Origin: 66-474 sp035281745
GTDB taxonomy: Bacteria; Pseudomonadota; Gammaproteobacteria; Xanthomonadales; Rhodanobacteraceae
DNA length: 64,000 bases
Assembly (NCBI GenBank): GCA_035281745.1
Contig: DATEDI010000040.1
Coordinates: 275,407-339,406, forward strand
Direction: 5' to 3'
Under the pieces are notes generated by a model that saw only the letters and a program-made list of their open reading frames with translations, was not told the origin of the DNA and made no database searches. Made by a program: the position numbers and the translations under genes. The first letter of the stretch is position 1; each line of letters begins with the position of its first letter. Positions 8,588 to 16,005 of this stretch are shown here, one piece after another.

Positions 8588-9061
8588 ATGACCCATCGAC
8601 TCAACTACGCCAAGGCTTCACCCGACGGCTTCAAGGCCATGCGCCAACTGCAGGCGCACGTCGACGACTGCGGGCTTGAACACACGCTGCTGGAACTGGT
8701 GAAGATGCGCGCTTCGCAGATCAACGGCTGCGCGTACTGCCTCGACATGCACAGCAAGGATGCGCGCGCAGCCGGTGAAACCGAGCAGCGCCTGTACCTG
8801 CTGGATGCCTGGCGCGAATCTCCGTTCTACAGCGAACGCGAACGCGCCGCGCTGGTCTGGACCGAAGCCCTCACTCGCATTTCGAAAACGAAAGACGTTC
8901 CCGACGCGCTGTACGACGAAGTCCGCAAGCAATTCAGCGACAAGGAACTGACGGATCTTTCGCTGGCGATCATCGCGATCAACGGCTGGAATCGTCTGGC
9001 GATCCCGTTCCGCTCGGAGCCGGGACACTACCAGCCCGGCCAGCACGCCAAGAGCAGCTGA
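8588..9061 (+). CDS. AhpD-like carboxymuconolactone decarboxylase family protein
   Basis: 157 residues. The family core LLELVKMRASQINGCAYCLDMH holds the redox pair C-x2-C and the following His of the AhpD proton-relay site. AhpD-like proteins are alkylhydroperoxidases or their reducing partners; CMD-family members are also annotated broadly as peroxidase-related. It lies 24 bp after the GST with a GTGGAG ribosome site upstream, so it is plausibly in the same redox operon. The fold and thiol site are clear; the physiological partner is not. Confidence 0.87.
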   Translation: MTHRLNYAKASPDGFKAMRQLQAHVDDCGLEHTLLELVKMRASQINGCAYCLDMHSKDARAAGETEQRLYLLDAWRESPFYSERERAALVWTEALTRISKTKDVPDALYDEVRKQFSDKELTDLSLAIIAINGWNRLAIPFRSEPGHYQPGQHAKSS

Positions 9062-9064
9062 AGC

Positions 9065-9481
9065 ATGGCAACCACCGCGGCACTGGCCGACTTCGAACAA
9101 CTGCTGCAGGCCGCGCGGCAACAGGACGAACCGCAGCGGCTGCTGTTCGTGTTCACGCGCCGCGAACTGGACACGCACGCCACCACCGCGCAACGGGAAA
9201 GCTTCGCACGCGGCGAAAGCGGACATCTGCAACCCTGGCTGTGCGTGGACAAGATGCCGGACGATATCGCGAGCTTCGCCATGCTGGTCGCCGAGTCCGA
9301 ACAGACCGGCCAGCATTGGGATATCGTATTCGTCGGCAGCCTCGAAGGTCGCGGCGGCATCGCCCCCAACGGCGACGATGCCGACCAGCCGCTGCGCTTC
9401 ATGGTGAACGCCATCAACGACGGTCGTGTCGGCGAATTCGCCACGTTCGACCGCGCAGGGCACGCGATCCGATTCGTGTGA
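9065..9481 (+). CDS. Conserved hypothetical protein (cytosolic, about 138 residues)
   Basis: 138 residues, no signal peptide or membrane segment. Recognisable blocks are EPQRLLFVFTRRELD near residue 20, LCVDKMPDDIASFAMLVAES near 58 and WDIVFVGSLEGRGG near 84. Similar proteins are widespread in Proteobacteria and are sometimes annotated, doubtfully, as 'ribonucleotide reductase subunit alpha'; there is nothing of that enzyme here. It starts 3 bp after the AhpD-like stop, so it is co-translated with it. Function unknown. Confidence 0.72.
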   Translation: MATTAALADFEQLLQAARQQDEPQRLLFVFTRRELDTHATTAQRESFARGESGHLQPWLCVDKMPDDIASFAMLVAESEQTGQHWDIVFVGSLEGRGGIAPNGDDADQPLRFMVNAINDGRVGEFATFDRAGHAIRFV

Positions 9482-9692
9482 TCCGACGCTGCGCAGCAGG
9501 ATGTCGGTGCGTATCGAACAGCCCGGCAGGTTGGGCGGACCGAGCTTCGTCCGGGAAGCCCAACGCCCGCGCGAACTGCGCGAGCCGTCCGAAAGACGAA
9601 GCCAGGGACGGCGCGAGTCATCGAACCGCGGGAATCGATTCCACCGAGTGGAAGCAGATTGGCGCGAGAGCACGGCGTGAAAAACAGGAAAA

Positions 9693-9768
<76 letters not shown>

Positions 9769-9824
9769 ACGCAGGCGATCGCTCACCTGTCCGCGTTGCG
9801 CGGATTCGCGATCACGAACCGCGT

Positions 9825-9853
9825 ATTAGACCGGCCACCGCGTAAACCGTCAA
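9825..9853 (-). promoter_or_regulatory. Sigma-70 promoter for tRNA-Phe
   Basis: On the minus strand TTGACG (9853-9848) is separated by exactly 17 bp from TCTAAT (9830-9825), placing transcription about 50 bp upstream of the tRNA. Confidence 0.7.
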
Positions 9854-9863
9854 GCATCGGGGC

Positions 9864-10202
9864 TCAACCGATGCCCCAGAGGGCACGGTCCAGGTCGGCA
9901 TCTAGCCCGAATGCCTGCATCGGCACGCGGCCCGCGCGCACGTCCACGCCTTCCGCGCGCAGCTTTCGGGATTGTTCGCGGAATCCGCGGCTGCCGCGCG
10001 GCAGCGCGATGGTGCCATTGGCATGCAGCACCCGGAACCACGGCAATTCCAGCCCGTCCGGTGTATCGCGCAACGCGGCACCCACCAGCCGTGCGCGCCC
10101 CGGCAATCCCGCGCGCGCGGCGATCTGCCCGTAGCTGGCGACGCGACCGGGCGGAATCGCCGCGATCGCGGCGTAGATGCGCTTGTAGCGATCGTCCATC
10201 AT
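9864..10202 (-). CDS. Alkyltransferase-like (ATL/MGMT-fold) DNA-binding protein
   Basis: 112 residues from the ATG at 10202 (another ATG at 10199). Matches the DNA-binding domain of O6-alkylguanine-DNA alkyltransferase: IAAIPPGRVASYGQIAARAGLPGRAR (helix-turn-helix with Arg finger), then LPWFRVLHANG. The active-site PCHR of true methyltransferases is replaced by PWFR, so it cannot accept alkyl groups. Proteins of this ATL class flip and bind alkylated bases and flag them for nucleotide excision repair. The usual ATL motif is PWHR; Phe at the His position is a further deviation. Role inferred from the family. Confidence 0.85.
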   Translation of the reverse strand: MMDDRYKRIYAAIAAIPPGRVASYGQIAARAGLPGRARLVGAALRDTPDGLELPWFRVLHANGTIALPRGSRGFREQSRKLRAEGVDVRAGRVPMQAFGLDADLDRALWGIG

Positions 10203-10302
10203 CACCCACCCGCACGAAGACGCGAAGCACGGCTGCGCGTTCGACCGCGAGCGTGTCAAGGGGAGGCTGCAACAATCCGCGGTCACCCAGGCAGCAGCAG
10301 GG

Positions 10303-10569
10303 TCACTGCACCCGAATGCGCCGCGCCACCACGATGCCGTAGATGCTGATCACGAACCACACCGCTTCCAGCAGGAATGCGGACAAATTGAAGGCGCCAA
10401 ACACCAACGACAACGCAACGCCAAGCGCGCCAATCGCGTTCATCAGTTGATAGATCAGGCCGTTGCCGTGCAGCTTCTGCGCCTGCAGCAGGAAATAGGC
10501 GACCAGCGTCACGAGCATGCCGACCAGTCCGACGATGACCGTCCAATCAATGGTGATGTTGACGCTCAT
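10303..10569 (-). CDS. Small membrane protein, CBU_0592-like
   Basis: 88 residues with three predicted membrane helices (about residues 8-28, 40-58 and 62-82) and a basic tail. The middle block GLIYQLMNAIGALGVALSLVF followed by FNLSAFLLEAVWFVISIYGI matches the CBU_0592-like family of small integral-membrane proteins of unknown function. Its ATG overlaps the rlmB stop (ATGA), so it is translated by coupling from rlmB. Confidence 0.75.
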   Translation of the reverse strand: MSVNITIDWTVIVGLVGMLVTLVAYFLLQAQKLHGNGLIYQLMNAIGALGVALSLVFGAFNLSAFLLEAVWFVISIYGIVVARRIRVQ

Positions 10570-11306
10570 GGCTTGCCTCCACGTTGCCGCACCGCCTCGA
10601 ACAGCGCGACGCCGGTTGCCACCGAAACATTCAGGCTTTCCATGGCGCCCGGCATCGGAATGCGCGCCAGATGATCGCATGCTTCGCGGGTCAGTCGTCG
10701 CATGCCCTCGCCTTCGCCACCCATCACCAGCGCGACCTTGCCCTTGAGGTCTATATCGTAAAGCGATGTTTCCGCGTCACCGGCCAATCCCGTCAACCAC
10801 ACGCCCGCATCTTTCATTTCATGCAACGCGCGCGCGAGATTGGTCACTTCGACCAGCGGCACGCGATCGACCGCACCGGCCGACGCCCGCCGCACCACGG
10901 GCGTGATGCCGACCGCGCGGTCCTTCGGCACGATCACGGCCGCGGCGCCGGCTGCCGCCGCGCTGCGGATGCAGGCGCCGAGGTTGTGCGGATCGGTGAC
11001 GCCGTCCAGCACCAGGAACAACGCATTGTCGACATCAAGCAGATCCGCAAGATCATGCTCGGACTTCGCCGCAGGCACCTCGTAGTTCGCGGCGACGCCC
11101 TGATGCCGCGCATGGCCGGAAACCTTGTCCAGCATCGCGCGCGGGCGCGCGTGCACGCGCACGCCCAAGCGCTTGGCTTCGTTCACCAGCTCGGCGACGC
11201 GCGGGTTGTGCGCACCCTGCTCGACCAGCAATTCGAGCACGCGCGAAGGATCGTTGGCCAGCGCGCCTTCGACCGGATTGATGCCGACGATCCAGATTTC
11301 GCTCAT
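10566..11306 (-). CDS. rlmB: 23S rRNA (guanosine-2'-O-)-methyltransferase RlmB
   Basis: 246 residues from the ATG at 11306. SpoU/TrmH-family knotted methyltransferase that methylates Gm2251 of 23S rRNA in E. coli. Seen: the N-terminal L30e-like substrate domain (GINPVEGAL), and the three SPOUT motifs LDGVTDPHNLGACIRSA, ALVMGGEGEGM and IPMPGAMESLNVSVATGVALFEA. The length equals E. coli RlmB (243). The frame is open further upstream but runs into the palindromic repeat region, so the SpoU-typical MSEIWIVG start is used. Follows rnr, as in many gammaproteobacteria. Confidence 0.95.
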   Translation of the reverse strand: MSEIWIVGINPVEGALANDPSRVLELLVEQGAHNPRVAELVNEAKRLGVRVHARPRAMLDKVSGHARHQGVAANYEVPAAKSEHDLADLLDVDNALFLVLDGVTDPHNLGACIRSAAAAGAAAVIVPKDRAVGITPVVRRASAGAVDRVPLVEVTNLARALHEMKDAGVWLTGLAGDAETSLYDIDLKGKVALVMGGEGEGMRRLTREACDHLARIPMPGAMESLNVSVATGVALFEAVRQRGGKP

Positions 11307-11361
11307 GGTGACGGCACCGTGACCCGCTTGGCGCTGCCACTTCTCCGGATGAAGCCATTGT

Positions 11362-11525
11362 TCGGCTTTTCCCTTCTCCCCCCGGGAGAAGGTGCCCCGA
11401 AGGGGCGGATGAGGGTACGAACCCGCGCAACGTCGCACCTCTTCGCCATGATCACCCCACGCGCACCCGAACCCTCACCCCTGCCCCTCTCCCGGAGGGA
11501 GAGGGGTTCAAAAGCCGCCGCAGCC
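11362..11525. repeat. Palindromic repeat cluster between rlmB and rnr
   Basis: The 304-bp gap between rlmB and rnr holds no gene. At 11367-11416 is a palindrome-rich unit (CCCTTCTCC/GGAGAAGG then GTGCCCCGAAGGGGC and GGATGAGGG). At about 11470-11515 is a second hairpin (CCCCTCTCCC/GGGAGAGGGG). The first unit closely resembles the segment embedded in gcvP at 38471-38535. 11526-11610 shows nothing recognisable. Confidence 0.75.
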
Positions 11526-11610
11526 AGCACCACGCGCCCGTGCAGTGGCTGATTCTTCGGAGCCTTGACTCGGATCTCCGCCACGCGGCGTCCGGAATGA
11601 GGATCAATCC

Positions 11611-13968
11611 TCATCGGCGCCGACGCTGTTTGTCCCCGGACACCGGTGTCTCTTCTTCGCGCCCCGACACCATCCGGAAATCGATCTTGCGGTCTTCCAT
11701 GCTCGCGCGCAGTACCTGCACGCGGACCTCGTCGCCGAGGCGAAAAATCGTGCCGGTGCGTTCGCCGCGCAATTCGTGGCGACGCGCGTCGAATTGGTAA
11801 TAGTCGTTGCGCAACTGGGTGATGTGCACCAGACCCGACACCTTCGATTCGGTCAATTCCACGAACAGCCCGAACGAGGTGACGCCGGTGATGATGCCGT
11901 CGAACTCGGCGCCGACATGCTTTTCCATCCACGCGCACTTGTAGCGCTCGTCCACGTCGCGCTCGGCTTCCTCGGCGCGGCGCTCGGTGCGCGAACAGTG
12001 CGCGGCCAGCGTGGTCATCTTGCTCTCGGTGTAAAGGTATGCGGCCGGCTTGCCGCCGGCGAGCGCATAACGAATCGCGCGATGCACCAGCAAATCGGGA
12101 TAGCGACGGATCGGCGAAGTGAAATGGGCGTAGGCGTCCAGCGCCAAGCCGAAGTGTCCGTGATTGGCGGGCTGGTAGCTCGCGAGGCTCTGCGCGCGCA
12201 GCAAGACACTGCGGAACAACTCGGCGTCGGCACGATCGGCCACGCGTTTCAGCAGCGCGGCGAAATCGCGCGGTCGCACGTCGGCCAGCGCCGGCAGCTT
12301 CAACTTGTATTCGCGCAGGAACGCCAGCAGGTCTTCGTACTTGTCGGCCGGCGGCGGCGCGTGCACCCGGAACGGCGCCGGAATTTTCTTCTTCGCGAGG
12401 AACATCGCCGCCTGCACGTTGGCCGCGATCATGCACTCCTCGATCAGCTTGTGCGCATCGTTGCGCTCGTGCGCGCCCAGCGAAACCACCTCGCCCTTGT
12501 CGTCCAGCCGGTACTCGACCTCGCTGGTTTCGAATTCGATGGTGCCGCGTCGCTTGCGCGCCGCGTCGAACGCCTTGTACAGCGCGTGCAGGTGATCGAT
12601 GTGCGGCAGCAGCTTGCCCGTGCTCCGCCGCGCTTCCGCGTCGCGCACGCCGATGACCTGCCAGACCGCGTCATAGGTCAGCCGCGCGTGCGAGCGCATC
12701 ACCGCCGGGTAGAACTTCGCGCGCGTGACATCGCCGTCGCCGTCCACGTGCATGTCGCAGGCCATGCACAGACGATCGACCTCGGGATTGAGCGAACAGA
12801 TGCCGTTCGACAGCGTCTCCGGCAGCATCGGCACCACGAAGCCCGGGAAGTACACCGACGTGCCGCGCTTGAAGGCTTCGTCGTCCAGCGCGGTTTCGGG
12901 TTGCACGTAATGCGACACGTCGGCGATCGCGACAATCAACCGGAAGCCGCCGCCGCGCACCGGCTCGGCGTACACCGCGTCATCGAAATCGCGTGAATCG
13001 GCGCCATCGATGGTGACCAGAGGCAGCTTGCGCAAGTCCACGCGGCCGTCGCATTCAGCTCGCGTCACGCGCGGTTCGACGTCCTCGGCGGCGCGCGTCG
13101 CCTCGATCGGCCATTCGTGCGGCAGGCCGTGGCTCTCGATCGCCATCTCGACGATCAGCGAAGGCTGCAGACGTTCGCCCAGCACGGAAACGATGCGACC
13201 GATCGGTCCGCGCTGCGAGGTCGGCGGCTCGGTGATTTCCGCCACCACGATCTGGCCGGCACGCGCGCCATTGCGCGCATCCGGTGGAATCAACACGTCC
13301 TGGTGCAACCGGCGGTCATCGGGGTCGACCACCACCACGCCATGTTCCTCGACCACGCGCCCCACCAGCCGCGGCGCGCGCCGCTCCAGCACCTCGCGGA
13401 TCGCGCCTTGCTGGCGGCCGCGCCGATCGACGCCGACCACCGACGCCAACACGCGATCGCCATGCAGCACCTGCCGCATCTGCGCGGGCGAGAGATACAA
13501 ATCGTCGCCACCTTCGTCGGGCCGCAGGAACCCATAGCCCTCCGCGTTGGCCAGCACCGTGCCCGCGATCAGGCCGATGCGCTCGGCGGGTGCCAGCCCG
13601 CCGCGGCGGCTTTCCAGCAACTGGCCGTCGCGCAACATCGCGTGCAAACGCTTGTCCAGGGCTTCGCGGCGCACTTCGTCGCGGATGCCCAACGCATCGG
13701 CGATAGCATCCGCGCGCAACAGGCTGCCGCGCTCGGCCAACACACCGAGGATCGCCTCGCGGCTCGGGATGGGATGTTCGTAGCGCTGCGCCTCGCGCTC
13801 GGCGTGCGGATCGACGAAACCGCGCGCCTGCTTCTTGTCGACATTGCCCGCGGGTTGTTTCTTCCTGGCGTTGTCACGCGGCGAAGTCTCGCGCCTGTGC
13901 GTGTCGGGTTGCTTCTGCGCATGCGACTTGCGCGCGGAGCGGGATGGCGGACGATTGCGTCTTGGCAT
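11611..13968 (-). CDS. rnr: Ribonuclease R
   Basis: 785 residues from the ATG at 13968. RNase R is the processive 3'-5' exoribonuclease that degrades structured RNA. Domains in order: a very basic Lys/Arg/Gln-rich N-terminal tail (1-75), a winged-helix RNase-R domain (about 80-145), two cold-shock OB folds (about 150-310), and the RNB catalytic domain with TIDGADSRDFDDAVY near 320, whose Asp cluster binds Mg2+, and HFTSPIRRYPDLLVHR near 610. An S1 domain sits near 690-770. E. coli RNase R has 813 residues. The open frame before 13968 is not needed. Followed by rlmB. Confidence 0.96.
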   Translation of the reverse strand: MPRRNRPPSRSARKSHAQKQPDTHRRETSPRDNARKKQPAGNVDKKQARGFVDPHAEREAQRYEHPIPSREAILGVLAERGSLLRADAIADALGIRDEVRREALDKRLHAMLRDGQLLESRRGGLAPAERIGLIAGTVLANAEGYGFLRPDEGGDDLYLSPAQMRQVLHGDRVLASVVGVDRRGRQQGAIREVLERRAPRLVGRVVEEHGVVVVDPDDRRLHQDVLIPPDARNGARAGQIVVAEITEPPTSQRGPIGRIVSVLGERLQPSLIVEMAIESHGLPHEWPIEATRAAEDVEPRVTRAECDGRVDLRKLPLVTIDGADSRDFDDAVYAEPVRGGGFRLIVAIADVSHYVQPETALDDEAFKRGTSVYFPGFVVPMLPETLSNGICSLNPEVDRLCMACDMHVDGDGDVTRAKFYPAVMRSHARLTYDAVWQVIGVRDAEARRSTGKLLPHIDHLHALYKAFDAARKRRGTIEFETSEVEYRLDDKGEVVSLGAHERNDAHKLIEECMIAANVQAAMFLAKKKIPAPFRVHAPPPADKYEDLLAFLREYKLKLPALADVRPRDFAALLKRVADRADAELFRSVLLRAQSLASYQPANHGHFGLALDAYAHFTSPIRRYPDLLVHRAIRYALAGGKPAAYLYTESKMTTLAAHCSRTERRAEEAERDVDERYKCAWMEKHVGAEFDGIITGVTSFGLFVELTESKVSGLVHITQLRNDYYQFDARRHELRGERTGTIFRLGDEVRVQVLRASMEDRKIDFRMVSGREEETPVSGDKQRRRR

Positions 13969-14095
13969 TCCGCCAGCGTCGCGGAGTGGCGCCGCGAAAG
14001 CAAGCCCGCGTAGCCCTTCGCGGTACCGAGCTCCACCAGCGCCCTTCCGCAAGCGACGTGCGAATCCCGGCCGGCCCCATACCAGCGTCGCGCAT

Positions 14096-14374
14096 CTAAT
14101 GTGCGACGAGGTCTGCTCCGTCCGGCACAAGCGTCACCGGCACCAGGAATATCTCATCGATCGGAAGACCATTGGCCGCACCCGCTTCGCGCACCGCCTG
14201 TTCGCTGGGTCCTTCGTAGATGCAGAACGTCACGGTCTTGTCGGCCGTCGCGTAAGACCGGATCCACTTCACCTGGTAGTCCGCATTGACCGCGTTGACC
14301 TCGTTCTTGGCTGCTTCATCGAGGCCGGCGAGTGCGCCAGCGGGAAAGGTGCGCTTGATGAGATAGCGATGCAT
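14096..14374 (-). CDS. DUF4242 (SCO4226-like) small protein
   Basis: 92 residues from the ATG at 14374. A single ferredoxin-like alpha/beta domain beginning MHRYLIKRTFPAG and containing WIRSYATADKTVTFCIYEGPSEQAVREAG and GLPIDEIFLV, the conserved core of DUF4242. A Streptomyces member (SCO4226) binds nickel; catalytic activity is not established. No operon partner is obvious: 107 bp separate it from the peroxidase-like gene downstream, and rnr lies upstream with its own gap. Confidence 0.8.
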   Translation of the reverse strand: MHRYLIKRTFPAGALAGLDEAAKNEVNAVNADYQVKWIRSYATADKTVTFCIYEGPSEQAVREAGAANGLPIDEIFLVPVTLVPDGADLVAH

Positions 14375-14481
14375 GATCGGGCTCCTCACTCGGTTGATGT
14401 CGTATCGCTGGCCAACCACTTGTGCCGTGCGGCCGGCCACTGCGCATGTCGCAAACCCCGGGGCTGCGCGCGAGCCAATGC

Positions 14482-15915
14482 TCACAGTGCCGACAGGAAT
14501 GCCACCAGGTCGCTCTTCTGCTGTTCCGTCATGCCGATGTTGAAACGCGTGTCGTAGAAGTCGACCACGTCGCGCAAGGTCGCGGCCGAACCGTTGTGGA
14601 AGTATGGCGCGCGCGCCGCGAGGCCGCGCAGGTTCGGACCCTTGAACTTGCCGATGTCCGCCCATTTGCCGGTCAGCATCGCGAGACCGGGGTCGGTGGT
14701 ACGGATCACCTCGCCCGTCTTGATGTTGGTCAGCGTGTACATCGGCATGTCGGGCGTGCGCCGGTTTGCGTCGGCAATGCCGATATTCAACGGTGCGGCC
14801 ACCGAATGGTTGCCGATGTTGGGCGAGTCGTGACAGGTGCCGCAGGTGCCGCGGATCACCGGTTGGCCTATCGCGTCATTCAAACCCGCCACGCCGGTGA
14901 TGTTGATCGGCAGCGAATTGAACAGCGCCTGGCCGCGTTCGATTGCCGCCCGCGCCATCGAGCGTGGATCGCGGCGGCGCGATCGATCCGGTTCGCGCCA
15001 ATGATCGAACAGCCGCATCACTTTTGGATCGAACGGATCGAGGCTCGGATCATTGCCGAGCGAATCGTTGATGCCTATCCAGAATTTCTGCAGCGCGAGG
15101 ATGTCGGCGCCGCCCATGCCGTTGTCCTCGTTGAGAAGTCCGGCCTGGTTGTCGTAATACTGCGCGGTGACGAGGTGCAATTCGAAACCCACGATCGCGT
15201 CCAGCGTCGATTGACTCGGCGTCAGCGCGGCCTGCTCGTGGCCGAGCACCGCGTGCAGGGCCTGCGACGCAAGGCTGAGGCGCAGGTCGCCAACGTTGAT
15301 GCCGGCATCCATCGGCGGCTTGAACGCGAGGTAGGTTTCGCGACCATCCCACATCACCGCGGTGTCCCAGATCAGGTTGGTCGCGGGCAGCGGGCGACGG
15401 AACAACGAAAGCGCCTGCGCGCTGGCGTAATCGTACGGATCGTCGACCGCGGTCAGCTTGAATTCCGCGTTCGCCGGTATCGGCAAGCTCACCCGGATCA
15501 CGCCGTGGTCGAGCAGCATCGAGTAGGCAGCGGTACGCGCAGCCAGCGTGGATACGTCCGCCAGCGGCGAATTGGCGCCATCGACCGGGCGAAAGATCGG
15601 ATCGGTGCCGCGGGTCATCCTGAAACGGTTGCGAACCTCCGCGGCCGAAATGGTCCAGCCTTCGGCCTGCCGGTGGCAAGAACTGCATGAGCGCCCGTTG
15701 CTGCCGAGGCTCTGGAAAAACGGACTGCCTTTGTCGATTTGGCCAGCAGGGGTGCTGGTCTGCAGCCAGCCCGACGGATCGCGCGTGACCAGCCCATCCG
15801 CATGGGAAGGCATTGCGGCCTGCTGCGCGGGACTGCCGCCAGCGATGGCCAGCAAAACCACTGCAGCAACCGAACGGAAACGGCCGCCTGACCGCGGCAA
15901 GTGTCGATCGAACAT
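14482..15915 (-). CDS. Exported di-haem cytochrome c peroxidase-like protein
   Basis: 477 residues from the ATG at 15915, preceded by AGGGAGAAC. A signal peptide ends near residue 30 (PAQQAA). Two haem c sites, CSSCH near 75 and CGTCH near 360, place it in the MauG/CcpA di-haem peroxidase superfamily. The block ARAPYFHNGSAATLRDVVDFYDTRF near the C-terminus is typical of that family. Known members reduce H2O2 or oxidise protein substrates in the periplasm. The spacing between haem sites (about 285 residues) is much longer than in classic CcpA, so the specific activity is uncertain. Confidence 0.85.
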   Translation of the reverse strand: MFDRHLPRSGGRFRSVAAVVLLAIAGGSPAQQAAMPSHADGLVTRDPSGWLQTSTPAGQIDKGSPFFQSLGSNGRSCSSCHRQAEGWTISAAEVRNRFRMTRGTDPIFRPVDGANSPLADVSTLAARTAAYSMLLDHGVIRVSLPIPANAEFKLTAVDDPYDYASAQALSLFRRPLPATNLIWDTAVMWDGRETYLAFKPPMDAGINVGDLRLSLASQALHAVLGHEQAALTPSQSTLDAIVGFELHLVTAQYYDNQAGLLNEDNGMGGADILALQKFWIGINDSLGNDPSLDPFDPKVMRLFDHWREPDRSRRRDPRSMARAAIERGQALFNSLPINITGVAGLNDAIGQPVIRGTCGTCHDSPNIGNHSVAAPLNIGIADANRRTPDMPMYTLTNIKTGEVIRTTDPGLAMLTGKWADIGKFKGPNLRGLAARAPYFHNGSAATLRDVVDFYDTRFNIGMTEQQKSDLVAFLSAL

Positions 15916-16005
15916 CGCGCTGTTCTCCCTATGCGGATGGGCATCAGGAAGAACACCGTCCCGGAACATATTGCGACACCCGTTCGCGCGTGACCCGCGC
16001 CGTGA

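Noticed and set aside
11440..11462. Shared CACCTCTTCGCCATGA word with the gcvP start region
   Set aside because: A 15-base match without surrounding similarity; likely chance.
11776..12996. A 406-codon plus-strand frame opposite rnr
   Set aside because: Antisense shadow; RNase R motifs are continuous on the minus strand.
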